A stretch of 43,050 nt of DNA from Psychrobacter sp. (GCA_029267175.1 JARIDJ010000087.1:1-43050), one strand, 5' to 3'. Positions 33,725-42,800 are shown, numbered from the stretch's first letter. Made by a program: numbers and translations. Notes: a model not told the origin generated them from the letters alone.

Positions 33725-34837
33725 ATGAAAGCGACGCTTAAGAGTTTACGCGAAACCAAAGCCAATCCAGCGGTAAGTATCTTTGTCAAAACCCACCGCG
33801 AGCATCCTGCTAATGAGCAAGATCCTATTGCTTTAAAAAACCAGCTTAAAGTCGCCGAAGATCGTCTTATCAAAGAGTATGATAAGCATACGGCTACCAC
33901 TATCTTAGACCAAATCCATGCAAAAACTAAAGAGCTAAATCATAATTATAATCTAGACACTTTAGCCATTTTTGCTAGTACAGATGATGTACAACTTTTA
34001 CGTATGCCTATTGATACTACCGAGCGTGTGGTCATCTCAGACAGTTTCGCTACTCGCGACTTAGTGCGTGATATGGCCAGTGCGGTACATTTCTATACCG
34101 TCGTATTAACTCGTGACATGGCGCGCTTAATCGAAGCTTCTAACGACCGTGTGGTAGTAGAATTTGATAAGGACGATGACAAACAAAACAACATGGAAAA
34201 CATCGCTTTTCCAATAGATAATAATGGCTTGTATACCACTGGTGATGGCGGCTCTGATCGCTCAGCGAATAACGAGAGTAGCCATCTAAAAGAGTTCTTT
34301 AACCAGGTAGATAAGAGCGTACAAGAGCTATGGGGCGAGCATAAGCTGCCACTAGTCATCGTTGGTGATGCCAAAAATATCGGTTATTATAAAGAAGTGT
34401 GCGACCGTCCAGATAATATTATAGCCACTGTCTCTAACGTCACCAATTTAGATGACGGTAGTGCTCAGCATATTATCGATAGCGTTCAAGAAGCAGTAGA
34501 GGACTATCGGACATCGCTTCACAAAGAAGCAATGGCTGAGATTGATAAAGCTCGCGGTGCGGGTATGTTACGTACCGACTTGCAAGAAGTTTACCGCGGT
34601 GCTTTTCAAGGAGCAGGCGAGACTTTATATGTGCGCCGCTGGTACATTCAGCCAGCCAAAATTGACGAAAAAGCGCAGTCTTTAACAGTAGTAGAGGACG
34701 CTACTGGCGAAGGAGTAACTGATGATGCTATTGGCGTTATCATTGAGCATGTCATGCATAATGGCGGCGAGGTTATCTTCTTACCAGAAGAGATTATGGG
34801 TAAAGATCAACCTATTGCTTTAGTGACTCGCTACTAA
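33725..34837 (+). CDS. Balon-type ribosome hibernation factor (baeRF/aeRF1-related)
   Basis: The 370-residue protein matches, as far as I can recall, the Psychrobacter protein called Balon (family AOC03_06830), described in 2024 as a hibernation factor that occupies the A site of idle ribosomes together with RaiA and can be delivered by EF-Tu in its GDP state. It is a distant relative of aeRF1/Pelota. The N-terminal part starts MKATLKSLRETKANPAVSIF. The middle has the HLKEFFNQVDKSVQELWG and LPLVIVGDAKNIGYY blocks, and the C-terminal part ends GGEVIFLPEEIMG. No GGQ motif is present, so peptide release is not expected. An AAGGAG site precedes the ATG by 8 bases, and a strong terminator follows. 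It is a single-gene unit, consistent with independent control. Confidence 0.85.
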   Translation: MKATLKSLRETKANPAVSIFVKTHREHPANEQDPIALKNQLKVAEDRLIKEYDKHTATTILDQIHAKTKELNHNYNLDTLAIFASTDDVQLLRMPIDTTERVVISDSFATRDLVRDMASAVHFYTVVLTRDMARLIEASNDRVVVEFDKDDDKQNNMENIAFPIDNNGLYTTGDGGSDRSANNESSHLKEFFNQVDKSVQELWGEHKLPLVIVGDAKNIGYYKEVCDRPDNIIATVSNVTNLDDGSAQHIIDSVQEAVEDYRTSLHKEAMAEIDKARGAGMLRTDLQEVYRGAFQGAGETLYVRRWYIQPAKIDEKAQSLTVVEDATGEGVTDDAIGVIIEHVMHNGGEVIFLPEEIMGKDQPIALVTRY

Positions 34838-34919
34838 ATCGATGCCAATGAAGCTCTGAATAGTTATCAGCTACTTTAGTGGTAATTATGACTATTCGAT
34901 GAGTTAAAACGAGCTTAAA

Positions 34920-34957
34920 AGGAGCATTGATTCGCTACGGATCAGTGCTCTTTTTTT
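34920..34957 (+). terminator. Rho-independent terminator after the Balon gene
   Basis: GAGCATTGAT (34922-34931) pairs with ATCAGTGCTC (34941-34950) through ten pairs including one G:U, and seven T follow. Confidence 0.88.
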
Positions 34958-35034
34958 GAAAAGCTTGATGAGTTTTATAGTTAAGATATTGGATAACTCA
35001 AACAATTAATTTTATATCGATAAGGCGCTTAATA

Positions 35035-35847
35035 ATGTTTAATTCAAACAATGACTTTGGCTATAAAATAAAGAGTCTACAAGCGGTAACTTCTATGCTG
35101 CTGCGAGCAGGCCGCGGTAATATGGGCACACCAACGCCACTGCAGCCTAAAAAATCATTAATCCTCTATGAGCATGAAGCGTGCCCTTATTCGCGCCGAG
35201 TACGTGAGGCGATGACGCAGCTGAATTTGGACTTTGAAAGCCGTCCTAGCCCGCATAAAGGTCATGTGTACCGTGATGAATTAAAGCAGCTGGCTGGCAA
35301 AGCGCAGGTACCTTTTTTGATTGATGAAAATACGGGTGATCAGATTTTGGACTCACAAGCGATCATCGATCATATTTTTGCCCATTATTCCAAAAAAGGC
35401 TCAACACCAAGCAAGTTTCAAAAAGAAAGCGATGGAGATAATGCTTCGCTTAGTAATAAACTAGCTAGTGTGGCCTCAATGATGCGCGGCGTCAAAGCCG
35501 ATCATCCCAAGATGAATGAGGCGCGTGGTAAGCCTGAGCAGCCTTTGCATCTTTATGGTTTTGAGGCCAGTCCTTTTTGCCGCTTAGTACGTGAAAGGTT
35601 GAGCGAGCTTGAAGTGGGTTATATCAATCACAGCGTAGCGCGCGAACAAATCCAAGACATTGGCGGTTTTGGTTTTCGCCTCAATATTGGTGATTATCAG
35701 CCTATCAAAGGTGGTAAACGTGAGCGCCTAATGAACGGGGTTATGAGCGAAAAATTACAATTTCCGTTTTTGCTTGATCCTAATACCGATACGCAGCTTT
35801 ATGAATCCAAAGACATCATTGCTTATCTAAATCAGACTTATGGCTAA
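35035..35847 (+). CDS. Tandem glutaredoxin/GST-N domain protein
   Basis: The 270-residue protein has two thioredoxin-fold domains of the glutaredoxin/GST-N type. The first covers about residues 40-115, with ACPYSRRVREAM (Cys at 50, Ser at 53), the cis-Pro region QVPFLID and DSQAIIDHI. The second covers about 168-268, with ASPFCRLVRERL (Ser at 179, Cys at 182), QFPFLLD and ESKDIIAYL. Each half keeps only one cysteine of the CxxC pair, the first in domain 1 and the second in domain 2. A basic N-terminal stretch (about 38 residues) and a polar linker separate the parts. It probably uses glutathione or protein thiols, but the substrate is unknown. It stands between the Balon gene and the EEP gene. 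Confidence 0.8.
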   Translation: MFNSNNDFGYKIKSLQAVTSMLLRAGRGNMGTPTPLQPKKSLILYEHEACPYSRRVREAMTQLNLDFESRPSPHKGHVYRDELKQLAGKAQVPFLIDENTGDQILDSQAIIDHIFAHYSKKGSTPSKFQKESDGDNASLSNKLASVASMMRGVKADHPKMNEARGKPEQPLHLYGFEASPFCRLVRERLSELEVGYINHSVAREQIQDIGGFGFRLNIGDYQPIKGGKRERLMNGVMSEKLQFPFLLDPNTDTQLYESKDIIAYLNQTYG

Positions 35848-35928
35848 TTTGCTTAAGCTCATTTATCACAACTAAGCGAATGTCCTAACATTATATCGCC
35901 CTTTTAACAGAGCAAGAATACCAACTCT

Positions 35929-36684
35929 ATGACCACAGAATCTTTTATCCTGACCAGCTATAACATTCACAAAGGCATGTCGCCCTTAAATCGACAAGTG
36001 AAGATGCAAGGTATCGCCCAAGCATTGGACGCTATCGGCTCTGATGTGCTGTGCTTGCAAGAAGTGCAAGGTCAAAACCTAAAACGTAATATGCAATATA
36101 ACGAGTATCCGGATCAATCACAGCATGAGTGGTTCGGTGAGTATCTGCAACTACAAAACAGCTATGGCAAAAATTCAGAGTACGAAAACGGCCATCATGG
36201 TAATGCGGTGCTAAGCCGTTTTCCCTTAGATCCCAAACACAATGTCAATATCACTGTTAATAAGCTGGAGCAGCGCGGAGTACTACATTGTGAAGTCCAG
36301 CCCATTGGTTGGGAGACGCCAGTGGTTATCTTATGCGCTCATCTTAATCTTTTTGAGCGTGATCGGATCAAACAGTATGAAGCCATCAGCAACTATATGC
36401 GTAATGAGATCGCTGATGATCAACCGCTTATCTTGGCCGGTGACTTCAATGACTGGAAGCGGATGTCTTGTGATAAATTAGCCTCTGATCTAGGAATGGT
36501 AGAAGCCTTTCGCCGCTGTCACGGTAAGCTGTCGCCGACTTTTCCGGCGAAAATGCCAGTGCTGAGCCTAGATAGAATTTATGTCCGTAATCTCAAAGTC
36601 AAAGAGGCTTGGGTGCATACGGGCAAACCATGGTCAACTTTGTCCGATCATCTGCCTATTAGTGCTAGGTTTAGTTTGCCCTAA
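35929..36684 (+). CDS. Endonuclease/exonuclease/phosphatase (EEP) family protein
   Basis: The EEP superfamily contains metal-dependent phosphodiesterases such as exonuclease III, DNase I and sphingomyelinase. The 251-residue protein shows the full set of catalytic blocks: SYNIHKG (Asn), CLQEVQ (metal-binding Glu near residue 44), CAHLNLFERDR, GDFNDW (Asp and Asn), LDRIYV, and LSDHLPI at the C-terminus (Asp-His). There is no signal peptide, so a cytoplasmic location is likely. The substrate could be nucleic acid or a phospholipid-like phosphodiester; sequence alone does not decide. The gap of 81 bases to the preceding thioredoxin-fold gene allows co-transcription. Confidence 0.85.
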   Translation: MTTESFILTSYNIHKGMSPLNRQVKMQGIAQALDAIGSDVLCLQEVQGQNLKRNMQYNEYPDQSQHEWFGEYLQLQNSYGKNSEYENGHHGNAVLSRFPLDPKHNVNITVNKLEQRGVLHCEVQPIGWETPVVILCAHLNLFERDRIKQYEAISNYMRNEIADDQPLILAGDFNDWKRMSCDKLASDLGMVEAFRRCHGKLSPTFPAKMPVLSLDRIYVRNLKVKEAWVHTGKPWSTLSDHLPISARFSLP

Positions 36685-36780
36685 AGCTTTATCTGCCTAA
36701 AAACTATTAAAAATAAAGCAGCAGCCATTTATTATGTATGAAAACAATTAATATAAATGAAAACGACAAGGAAGAAACAG

Positions 36781-37770
36781 ATGTCTAATCAACCATTAGC
36801 TACTAGTCAAAAAGCCGTCATTATCCATGAATTTGGCGCGCCTGAGGTTATGCATTACCAAAGCGGAGTAGCAATTCCTGATCTAAAGGCCGAACAAGTC
36901 TTGATTAAAGTCGCTTATGCCGGTATTAATCCGGTCGATTATAAGACTCGTCAAGGTAAAGGCTGGGGTGCTGATGCTATTCGTAAAGACAAATTTGATA
37001 AGGGTGAGCCTGCTATCTTAGGGTTTGATGTCGCAGGAGAGGTGATCAAGACTAATAGCGCTGATTTTAGTGTAGGCGATAAGGTTGCGGCTCTTAGCTT
37101 CGATGGTGACTGCTATGCCCAGTACGTCGCTGTCGATGCCAAACTACTGGCCAAAGTACCTAGTAATGTCAGCTTAGAGCAAGCGGGAGCATCTCCGTGT
37201 GTGGGGCAGACGGCGCTACAGTTTGTACAGTTTGCTGATATAAAAGCCGGCGAGCATGTGGTGATGAACGCACCCGCAGGCGGCGTAGGTCAGCTGGTCA
37301 TTCAATTACTGATGGACAAAGTAGCGCAGGATAATGTCAAAGTCACAGTGATTTGTTCACCAGATAAATACAATAAGCTTGAGCAGCTCATAGATAAAGA
37401 CAAGCTGAGCGGCTGGATTGACTACACTAAAGATGAGAGGTTCCCGGATTTGCAAGCCGATGTGCTACTAGATTTAGTCGGTGATGAGGCTGGAGTAAAG
37501 GCGCTGAGTACCCTCAAAGCCGATGGCCGAGTCTATGTACTGCCCTCAATTTGGGTAGATAAGCTCAAAGCCGCTGGTAGTGACAAATTGACCATTGAAG
37601 GCTATGCCGTCAAGCCTAATGGTGAGGATATGGCGCAAGTATTGGAGCAAATCGCTGAAGGTAAGCTTAAGCTACATATTCAAAACAGCTATCCAATAGC
37701 TGAGGTAGTCGCTGCTCATACTGAGCTACAAAAAGGCGATACTTTTGGTAAAATTGTCTTAGAAGTCTGA
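36781..37770 (+). CDS. Zinc-independent MDR oxidoreductase (quinone oxidoreductase-like)
   Basis: The 329-residue protein is a medium-chain dehydrogenase/reductase. The GroES-like N-terminal domain has AGINPVDYKTRQG and LGFDVAGEV. The nucleotide-binding domain has the glycine motif APAGGVGQLVIQLL near residue 165 and LLDLVGDEAGVKAL. The zinc ligands of classical alcohol dehydrogenases are missing, which places it with NADPH-dependent quinone/enone reductases. The ATG at 36781 is preferred because an AAGGAAG site lies just upstream; a longer frame from 36757 would include it. It ends with a strong terminator and is probably the last gene of the local plus-strand group. Confidence 0.85.
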   Translation: MSNQPLATSQKAVIIHEFGAPEVMHYQSGVAIPDLKAEQVLIKVAYAGINPVDYKTRQGKGWGADAIRKDKFDKGEPAILGFDVAGEVIKTNSADFSVGDKVAALSFDGDCYAQYVAVDAKLLAKVPSNVSLEQAGASPCVGQTALQFVQFADIKAGEHVVMNAPAGGVGQLVIQLLMDKVAQDNVKVTVICSPDKYNKLEQLIDKDKLSGWIDYTKDERFPDLQADVLLDLVGDEAGVKALSTLKADGRVYVLPSIWVDKLKAAGSDKLTIEGYAVKPNGEDMAQVLEQIAEGKLKLHIQNSYPIAEVVAAHTELQKGDTFGKIVLEV

Positions 37771-37814
37771 ATTTAAACCCTTATCATCAAGCTTATTTAC
37801 CGTATTGTAAAAGG

Positions 37815-37846
37815 CCAGATAAAGATAATCTTTATCTGGTTTTTTT
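37815..37846 (+). terminator. Rho-independent terminator after the MDR gene
   Basis: CCAGATAAAGA and TCTTTATCTGG form a perfect 11-bp stem with a 3-base loop (TAA), followed by seven T. Confidence 0.92.
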
Positions 37847-37920
37847 GTCTCAGGCTTATAATCTGCTTACCAAAGCTCTACCTGCTCTCGAATTTCCTTA
37901 CAAATAATCTTTTGGCAGGC

Positions 37921-37929
37921 TGTTATAGT
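37921..37929 (+). promoter_or_regulatory. Possible extended -10 promoter for the EcsC gene
   Basis: TGTTATAGT fits a TG-N-TATAGT extended -10 element about 150 bases upstream of the gene, with no -35 visible. The 230 bases between the terminator and the gene contain nothing else that I recognise. Confidence 0.3.
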
Positions 37930-38077
37930 TTTATAGGTAGCAAGAAGATAGCTCATTTACTTTAGAATCGTTACCTTATCGCAAAATAGCGGCGTCACAA
38001 CTTCCAAAACAGCTGGCAATAGGAACATGTTGCTATCGGCGTAACGGTTTTATTTATAAGATATTGGAGATATAAAT

Positions 38078-38932
38078 ATGGATATTAACAACGACACTGG
38101 CGAGAACTCAGTAGACAATGAAACTTATGCAGCTCAAGCGCGTAAAGAGATTGAAGACTGGAAAAATCCGAATAGCAATTTGCTGAATAAAACTTTAGCG
38201 GTACTCACGGCCCCGATAGAAAAAGCTGGCGAAGCCTTAATGAATGCGCCGCAGTTTGGCGATACGCTAAAACAAGCTACCCAAAAAACGATAATCACTT
38301 TGAGCGATGCCGCTAATTGGAGCTTAGATACTCAAGACGTTATTGAAGCTTATCAAAATGATGAGGTTACTAAGTCATCAGTAAAAAAATTAGCAGATAT
38401 CAAGCAGCTCCCTATCGCTATCGTTGATGAACAGGTTAAATTACTCAAAAGCAAATATGTAGCACTAACCAGCGCGCAAGGGGTCACTACTGGCATAGCG
38501 GGCTGGGCTGGTATTCCTGCTGATGTTGTCGGACTAATTACTGCCAATCTACGCGCTATTAGTGAGTATGCTAGTTACTATGGCTTTGATATGAGTACAG
38601 AGGGCGAGCAACTTTTTGCCCTGTCGTTACTGGGTATAGCGACCTCCACTTCAAGCGATGAGCGTCAAGCGGCAATAGCAGAGACGTTTGCGCTAATTAA
38701 GGATCCTGAGACTATGACCTTTAATCAAATCAATGAAGAGCTGATGTCTCGCGTATTAAGGCAGACCGCTACCAAAGTCGCTAGCAATTTAGTCAAGACC
38801 AAAGCGGCACAAATTATTCCAGCGGTAGGGGCAGTAGTTGCTGGCGGCGTCAATGCTAACTATACCTCAAGCGTATGCGAGGCGGCTTATCAGTGTTATC
38901 GTCAGCGCTTTTTAGATCGTCAAAATAGCTGA
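38078..38932 (+). CDS. EcsC family protein
   Basis: The 284-residue protein matches the EcsC domain family, named after the third gene of the Bacillus ecs ABC transporter operon; its biochemical function is unknown. Typical blocks are the AVLTAPIEKAGEALM helix, the alanine/glycine-rich amphipathic region VTTGIAGWAGIPADVVGLITANLRAI (about residues 136-162), ALSLLGIATSTSSDERQA, and AAQIIPAVGAVVAGGVNA near the C-terminus. The hydrophobic stretches are too interrupted for classic membrane helices, so peripheral membrane association is possible. A GGAGA site precedes the ATG. It is convergent with the AlkB-like gene, with a 43-base gap. Confidence 0.82.
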   Translation: MDINNDTGENSVDNETYAAQARKEIEDWKNPNSNLLNKTLAVLTAPIEKAGEALMNAPQFGDTLKQATQKTIITLSDAANWSLDTQDVIEAYQNDEVTKSSVKKLADIKQLPIAIVDEQVKLLKSKYVALTSAQGVTTGIAGWAGIPADVVGLITANLRAISEYASYYGFDMSTEGEQLFALSLLGIATSTSSDERQAAIAETFALIKDPETMTFNQINEELMSRVLRQTATKVASNLVKTKAAQIIPAVGAVVAGGVNANYTSSVCEAAYQCYRQRFLDRQNS

Positions 38933-38975
38933 ATCGACTGAGATAAATTACTAATAAGGTTGTCAGAAACTAAGC

Positions 38976-39611
38976 TCAGTTATCATTACGCATACGCCGA
39001 AAGGTAAGGCTAATCCGTCCCTCATTGACGGTTTTGGTCTTGGTAATAGCATGTTTCCAATAAGTTTGGGTCTCGCCATGCATAACGATAAGTTGTCCGG
39101 ACTCTAGATAACGCTCAACTTTGACAGGCTTATCTTGATGTCTAATGGTTTTGTGTTTAAAAACGAATTTGCGCGTAGCTCCTAGCGATAGCGCGGCAAT
39201 AATCGGCTGATGGCCAAGCTCCTTTTCATCGTCAGCATGGTAGCCCATGCCCTCAAAGCCCGTTGGATAATAATTCAGTAAACAGCTATTAAAATTTACT
39301 TTAATACCAATATCAGCTAGCTGCTGCTCAACAAGCTGTTTCACGTGAAACACTGTGTCTGACCAAGGTATGGTTTGACGCAAGTGACCAGAGTAACGAT
39401 AATTTATATAATCATCGCCCATCCATACAATCTGCCGCGTGGTAATATGAGTTTTGCCAAATAAGGTCACCACATCCGCTTGCCAAGGCAACTCACTTAG
39501 TAGCGTCTGATACAGCTCACGACTATCTTCAATGACAATGCCTAAATCATTAACCTGACCGTCAAAAGGTAACAGGTTATCATTAGGAGTAGGCGCAAAT
39601 AAATCAGTCAT
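38976..39611 (-). CDS. AlkB-like 2-oxoglutarate/Fe(II) dioxygenase
   Basis: AlkB-family enzymes oxidatively remove alkyl groups such as 1-methyladenine and 3-methylcytosine from nucleic acids. The iron ligands are H125 and D127 in GMGYHADDE and H187 in YWKHAITK; R199 and R205 (GRISLTFRRM) are placed to bind 2-oxoglutarate. NSCLLNYYPTGFEGMGYHADDE is preceded by WMGDDYINYRYSG, as in the ALKBH2/3-like group, which includes many bacterial proteins of about 200 residues. It starts 12 bases after the hydrolase gene, so it is the third gene of the ABC-hydrolase-AlkB unit. The coding sequence contains a perfect parS palindrome at codons 87-92. No Ada box is visible. Confidence 0.9.
   Translation of the reverse strand: MTDLFAPTPNDNLLPFDGQVNDLGIVIEDSRELYQTLLSELPWQADVVTLFGKTHITTRQIVWMGDDYINYRYSGHLRQTIPWSDTVFHVKQLVEQQLADIGIKVNFNSCLLNYYPTGFEGMGYHADDEKELGHQPIIAALSLGATRKFVFKHKTIRHQDKPVKVERYLESGQLIVMHGETQTYWKHAITKTKTVNEGRISLTFRRMRNDN
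39337..39352. other. parS centromere-like site (ParB binding)
   Basis: TGTTTCACGTGAAACA is a perfect 16-bp palindrome and matches the conserved bacterial parS consensus. It lies inside the AlkB-like gene, where it encodes part of V-F-H-V-K-Q. Chromosomal parS sites bind ParB/Spo0J and usually cluster near oriC. I found no second copy in the window and no parA or parB gene here. Confidence 0.85.
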
Positions 39612-39623
39612 AAGCTATAGGCT

Positions 39624-40523
39624 TTATTGTTTCATGTGCTGCAAAATAATATCAGCGCATATTTTAGGCGCTTCTATCGGTAATAAATGTCCGTAGTCGG
39701 GCAGCGTTATAAGACGATCGTTAGGTACAAACGTTTGCCATTGTTTACGCACTTTATCATTAATAAAAATAGTCGGCTTACCGGTAATTAAAGTATACGG
39801 CACTTTAGAGTGCTGTAATTGCTTTAGCGCAGGATCGATATAAGGCGTGCCAAAATAGCTGGCCAGCTCGTATTTGGGCGCAAATAACAGCTCATAGCTA
39901 TCATCACCATTACTATTAGAATTAGCGACTAGGCTCTGCTCTACAAAGAGTTGTAAGTGCTCATCGCTGATACGGCGGTAGGCATTTTTGCTACGCAGGT
40001 GCTCATAATAAGCCTCAATACTAGGCCAAGTTTTTTGCTTAGTTAATGTGCTTTTAAAGGGCTCCTGAGTCTGCAAAAAAGCGCGAGGCAGTAGATTATA
40101 TAAAGTAGATTGAGCCTTGGTAAAAGTAACCGGTTCAATCAGATATAATTCTGCAAATAGCTCGGGCCGCTTAGCCGCTGCCATTGCAGTGGCAGTCGCG
40201 CCTTGTGAATGACCAATAGCAACGATAGCCTTGTCTTGAGTCTTCTCCAAAAACTCAATCAGCATATCAGCGTCTTTTTCGCGAGTCAGTACGCGCTCTT
40301 CGGGCTTATCATACCAATAACCGCGCATTGCCAAAGCGCTTAGCGCAAACCCATCGCCAAGCTCAGTTAATAACGGCGCGTAGTTGCCAACGGTAAAGCC
40401 ATTACCACCATAAAAATGCGCGACTCGCTTAGCTTTATTCATATTTGGCTTATTTAATGAGCTCAAATCGTAATAGCGCGCTCGCTTGTTATCAAGGGTA
40501 ATACTTTTGGCAAATTCTTCCAT
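39624..40523 (-). CDS. Alpha/beta hydrolase
   Basis: The protein has the alpha/beta hydrolase fold. The HFYGGNGFTVGNYAPLL block is an oxyanion-hole type motif. The nucleophile is S106 in AIGHSQGATATA, and the catalytic His is about residue 279 in DYGHLLPIEAP. The catalytic acid is probably in the TGKPTIFINDK region. No signal peptide is present. The ATG at 40523 (299 residues) has an AAGGA upstream at slightly long spacing; an ATG seven codons earlier (40544) is the other option. Substrate unknown: ester, lactone or epoxide are possible. It is the middle gene of the ABC exporter - hydrolase - AlkB unit, with short gaps on both sides. Confidence 0.82.
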   Translation of the reverse strand: MEEFAKSITLDNKRARYYDLSSLNKPNMNKAKRVAHFYGGNGFTVGNYAPLLTELGDGFALSALAMRGYWYDKPEERVLTREKDADMLIEFLEKTQDKAIVAIGHSQGATATAMAAAKRPELFAELYLIEPVTFTKAQSTLYNLLPRAFLQTQEPFKSTLTKQKTWPSIEAYYEHLRSKNAYRRISDEHLQLFVEQSLVANSNSNGDDSYELLFAPKYELASYFGTPYIDPALKQLQHSKVPYTLITGKPTIFINDKVRKQWQTFVPNDRLITLPDYGHLLPIEAPKICADIILQHMKQ

Positions 40524-40591
40524 GACGAGCAGAGTTCCTTGCATATATTTTATTAATAGTCTTAGTTAATGAATAGTAATGCTGGCTAAAA

Positions 40592-42502
40592 CTAGCTCTC
40601 TTCACCCAAAAACCCACCACTTTGCCGTTGCCAAAGTCCTGCATACACGCCGTCAAGCTCTAATAACTCTTCGTGGCTGCCTTGCTCAATGATATGGCCC
40701 TGATCCATCACTACCAGTCTATCTAGCGCGGCGATAGTTGAGAGACGATGGGCAATAGCGATAACGGTTTTGCCCTGCATAATATCATTCAAGCTCTCGG
40801 TAATGGCAAATTCAATCTCAGAATCTAGCGCACTGGTTGCTTCATCTAACAGTAGAATAGGGGCGTTTTTTAGCATGACGCGTGAGATGGCAATACGTTG
40901 ACGCTGACCGCCGGAGAGCTTGACTCCGCGCTCACCGACTTGAGTATCAAGGCCAGTATTACCTTTATCGTCGTACAAGTCTTTGATAAAGTCCCAGGCC
41001 TGCGCTTGCTTAGCGGCGGTAATGATCTCCTCATCGGTGGCATCAGGACGCCCATAAGCGATATTTTCGCGCACGGTACGATGGAGCAGTGAGGTATCTT
41101 GGGTAACCATCCCAATCTGCTGACGCAAAGATTCTTGCGTGACTTGATCAATTGCTTGCCCGTCAATACAGATTTGACCTTTATCAACATCAAAGAAGCG
41201 CAATAGCAGATTAACTAGCGTCGATTTACCAGCGCCTGAGCGCCCGACTAAACCGATCTTTTCGCCAGCTTTGATATCCAAATAAAAATTATCTAGCAGC
41301 TTGATCTCAGTCTTAGTCAAAGCTGTGGCTGCCGTGTTGACCTCATCAATGCGCTCGCCTTCGATATCTTCTTCACCCTCATAGCTAAAGTCGACATGAT
41401 CAAAAACGATATGACCGTCTGTGACTTTGAGACCCGGGGCGTTTGGCACATCTACGATGGTTTGCGGCGCGGATAAGGTGCGCATACCGTCTTGCACCGT
41501 ACCGATACTCTCAAATAAGCTAGCGGTTTGCCACATAATCCAGCGCGTCAGGCCATTGAGACGCAGCGCCATAGCGGTCGCAGCGGCAATAGCGCCAACC
41601 CCAACCGCGCCTTGCTGCCAGAGATACAAGCCAATACCCGCGGTGGTACTGACCAAAATGACGCTAATCAGATGGGTTGAAATTTCTAAATAGCTGACCC
41701 AGCGCATCTGCGCGTGTACGGTCCCCAAAAACTGCCCCATAGCGTTTTTGGCATAGCCCAGCTCTCGGCGAGAATGGCTAAATAACTTGACCGTCATAAT
41801 ATTGGCATAGGCATCAGTGATGCGCCCAACCATTAAAGCGCGAGCATCCGCTTGCACGATAGCGGTACGTTTGAGGCGCGGAATAAAATAGCGAATAGTC
41901 ACGGCCACTAGCACCAGCCAAATGGCAAAAGGGATCAGCAGTAAGCTATCTAAATTAAATAAGATAATACCAGTGGTCAAAAAATACACCGCCACATAAG
42001 TGAACATATCCGTGACGGTCAAGATAGTATCGCGTACCGCAAGCGCGGTTTGCATCACTTTGGCAGAGACCCGTCCTGAAAATTCATCTTGATAAAACTG
42101 CATGGACTGACCCAGCATGCGCTGATGAAAACGCCAGCGCATCTGCATGGGAAACACCCCTTGTAGCGTCTGAAAGTGAATAAAGGACGATAACGCAATC
42201 CAGAAAGGGCTAATAATTAGCACCGCCAGCATTAGCAGCAGCACATCGCCTTTTTCGCTCCATAAGCTCTGCGGCGTATAAATACCGAGCCAATCAACGA
42301 TATTACCAATCCAAGCAAACAGCATCGCCTCATAAACGCCGATACCCGCTGATAAAAACATAAACAGCAGTAGCCAGCCGCGTAGACCTTTGCTACACGC
42401 CCACAAAAATCTCATTAGCCCATCACGAGGTGAGGGCAGTGGCATAGGTGTCTCAGGAAAGGCGGATAGGCGGTTTTCAAAAAAGCGAAACAGAGCGTTC
42501 AT
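40592..42502 (-). CDS. ABC exporter, fused permease and ATPase
   Basis: This is a half-size ABC exporter of the MsbA/MdlB type that works as a dimer. Six transmembrane helices occupy about residues 25-330 (for example GWLLLFMFLSAGIGVYEAML). The nucleotide-binding domain begins near 380. Walker A GLVGRSGAGKST starts at residue 417, the signature LSGGQRQRIAISR follows, then Walker B PILLLDEATSALD and the H-loop AHRLSTI. The substrate cannot be deduced; multidrug or lipid export are typical. The ATG at 42502 gives 636 residues and is preferred over a TTG eight codons earlier, though neither has a good ribosome binding site. It leads the minus-strand unit and faces a divergent gene at 42801. Confidence 0.92.
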   Translation of the reverse strand: MNALFRFFENRLSAFPETPMPLPSPRDGLMRFLWACSKGLRGWLLLFMFLSAGIGVYEAMLFAWIGNIVDWLGIYTPQSLWSEKGDVLLLMLAVLIISPFWIALSSFIHFQTLQGVFPMQMRWRFHQRMLGQSMQFYQDEFSGRVSAKVMQTALAVRDTILTVTDMFTYVAVYFLTTGIILFNLDSLLLIPFAIWLVLVAVTIRYFIPRLKRTAIVQADARALMVGRITDAYANIMTVKLFSHSRRELGYAKNAMGQFLGTVHAQMRWVSYLEISTHLISVILVSTTAGIGLYLWQQGAVGVGAIAAATAMALRLNGLTRWIMWQTASLFESIGTVQDGMRTLSAPQTIVDVPNAPGLKVTDGHIVFDHVDFSYEGEEDIEGERIDEVNTAATALTKTEIKLLDNFYLDIKAGEKIGLVGRSGAGKSTLVNLLLRFFDVDKGQICIDGQAIDQVTQESLRQQIGMVTQDTSLLHRTVRENIAYGRPDATDEEIITAAKQAQAWDFIKDLYDDKGNTGLDTQVGERGVKLSGGQRQRIAISRVMLKNAPILLLDEATSALDSEIEFAITESLNDIMQGKTVIAIAHRLSTIAALDRLVVMDQGHIIEQGSHEELLELDGVYAGLWQRQSGGFLGEES

Positions 42503-42800
42503 AAGTAATAACAATAATAAAGGCAACGCAGTAAAACAATAATAAGTTTTTAGCTTACGCTGTGAGGATATGAATAAAATGAGCCTTATTTTAACAAAAC
42601 TTATCTCTATCTCCTGCTGCCTAATTGTAATTTGAACCTGATGGCTTATCGCAGGAAATAACGCTATTACTATGCGTTAAGCTTAGTCAAAAATAGCGAT
42701 TGCTAGTTGAGAAATATATTGTTACATTTACTGGTTATTTTAAAATTCCAAGCTATAGCAAAGCCAGTGGCTTAATAATAAAAATTAAAAGGTAGGTTTA

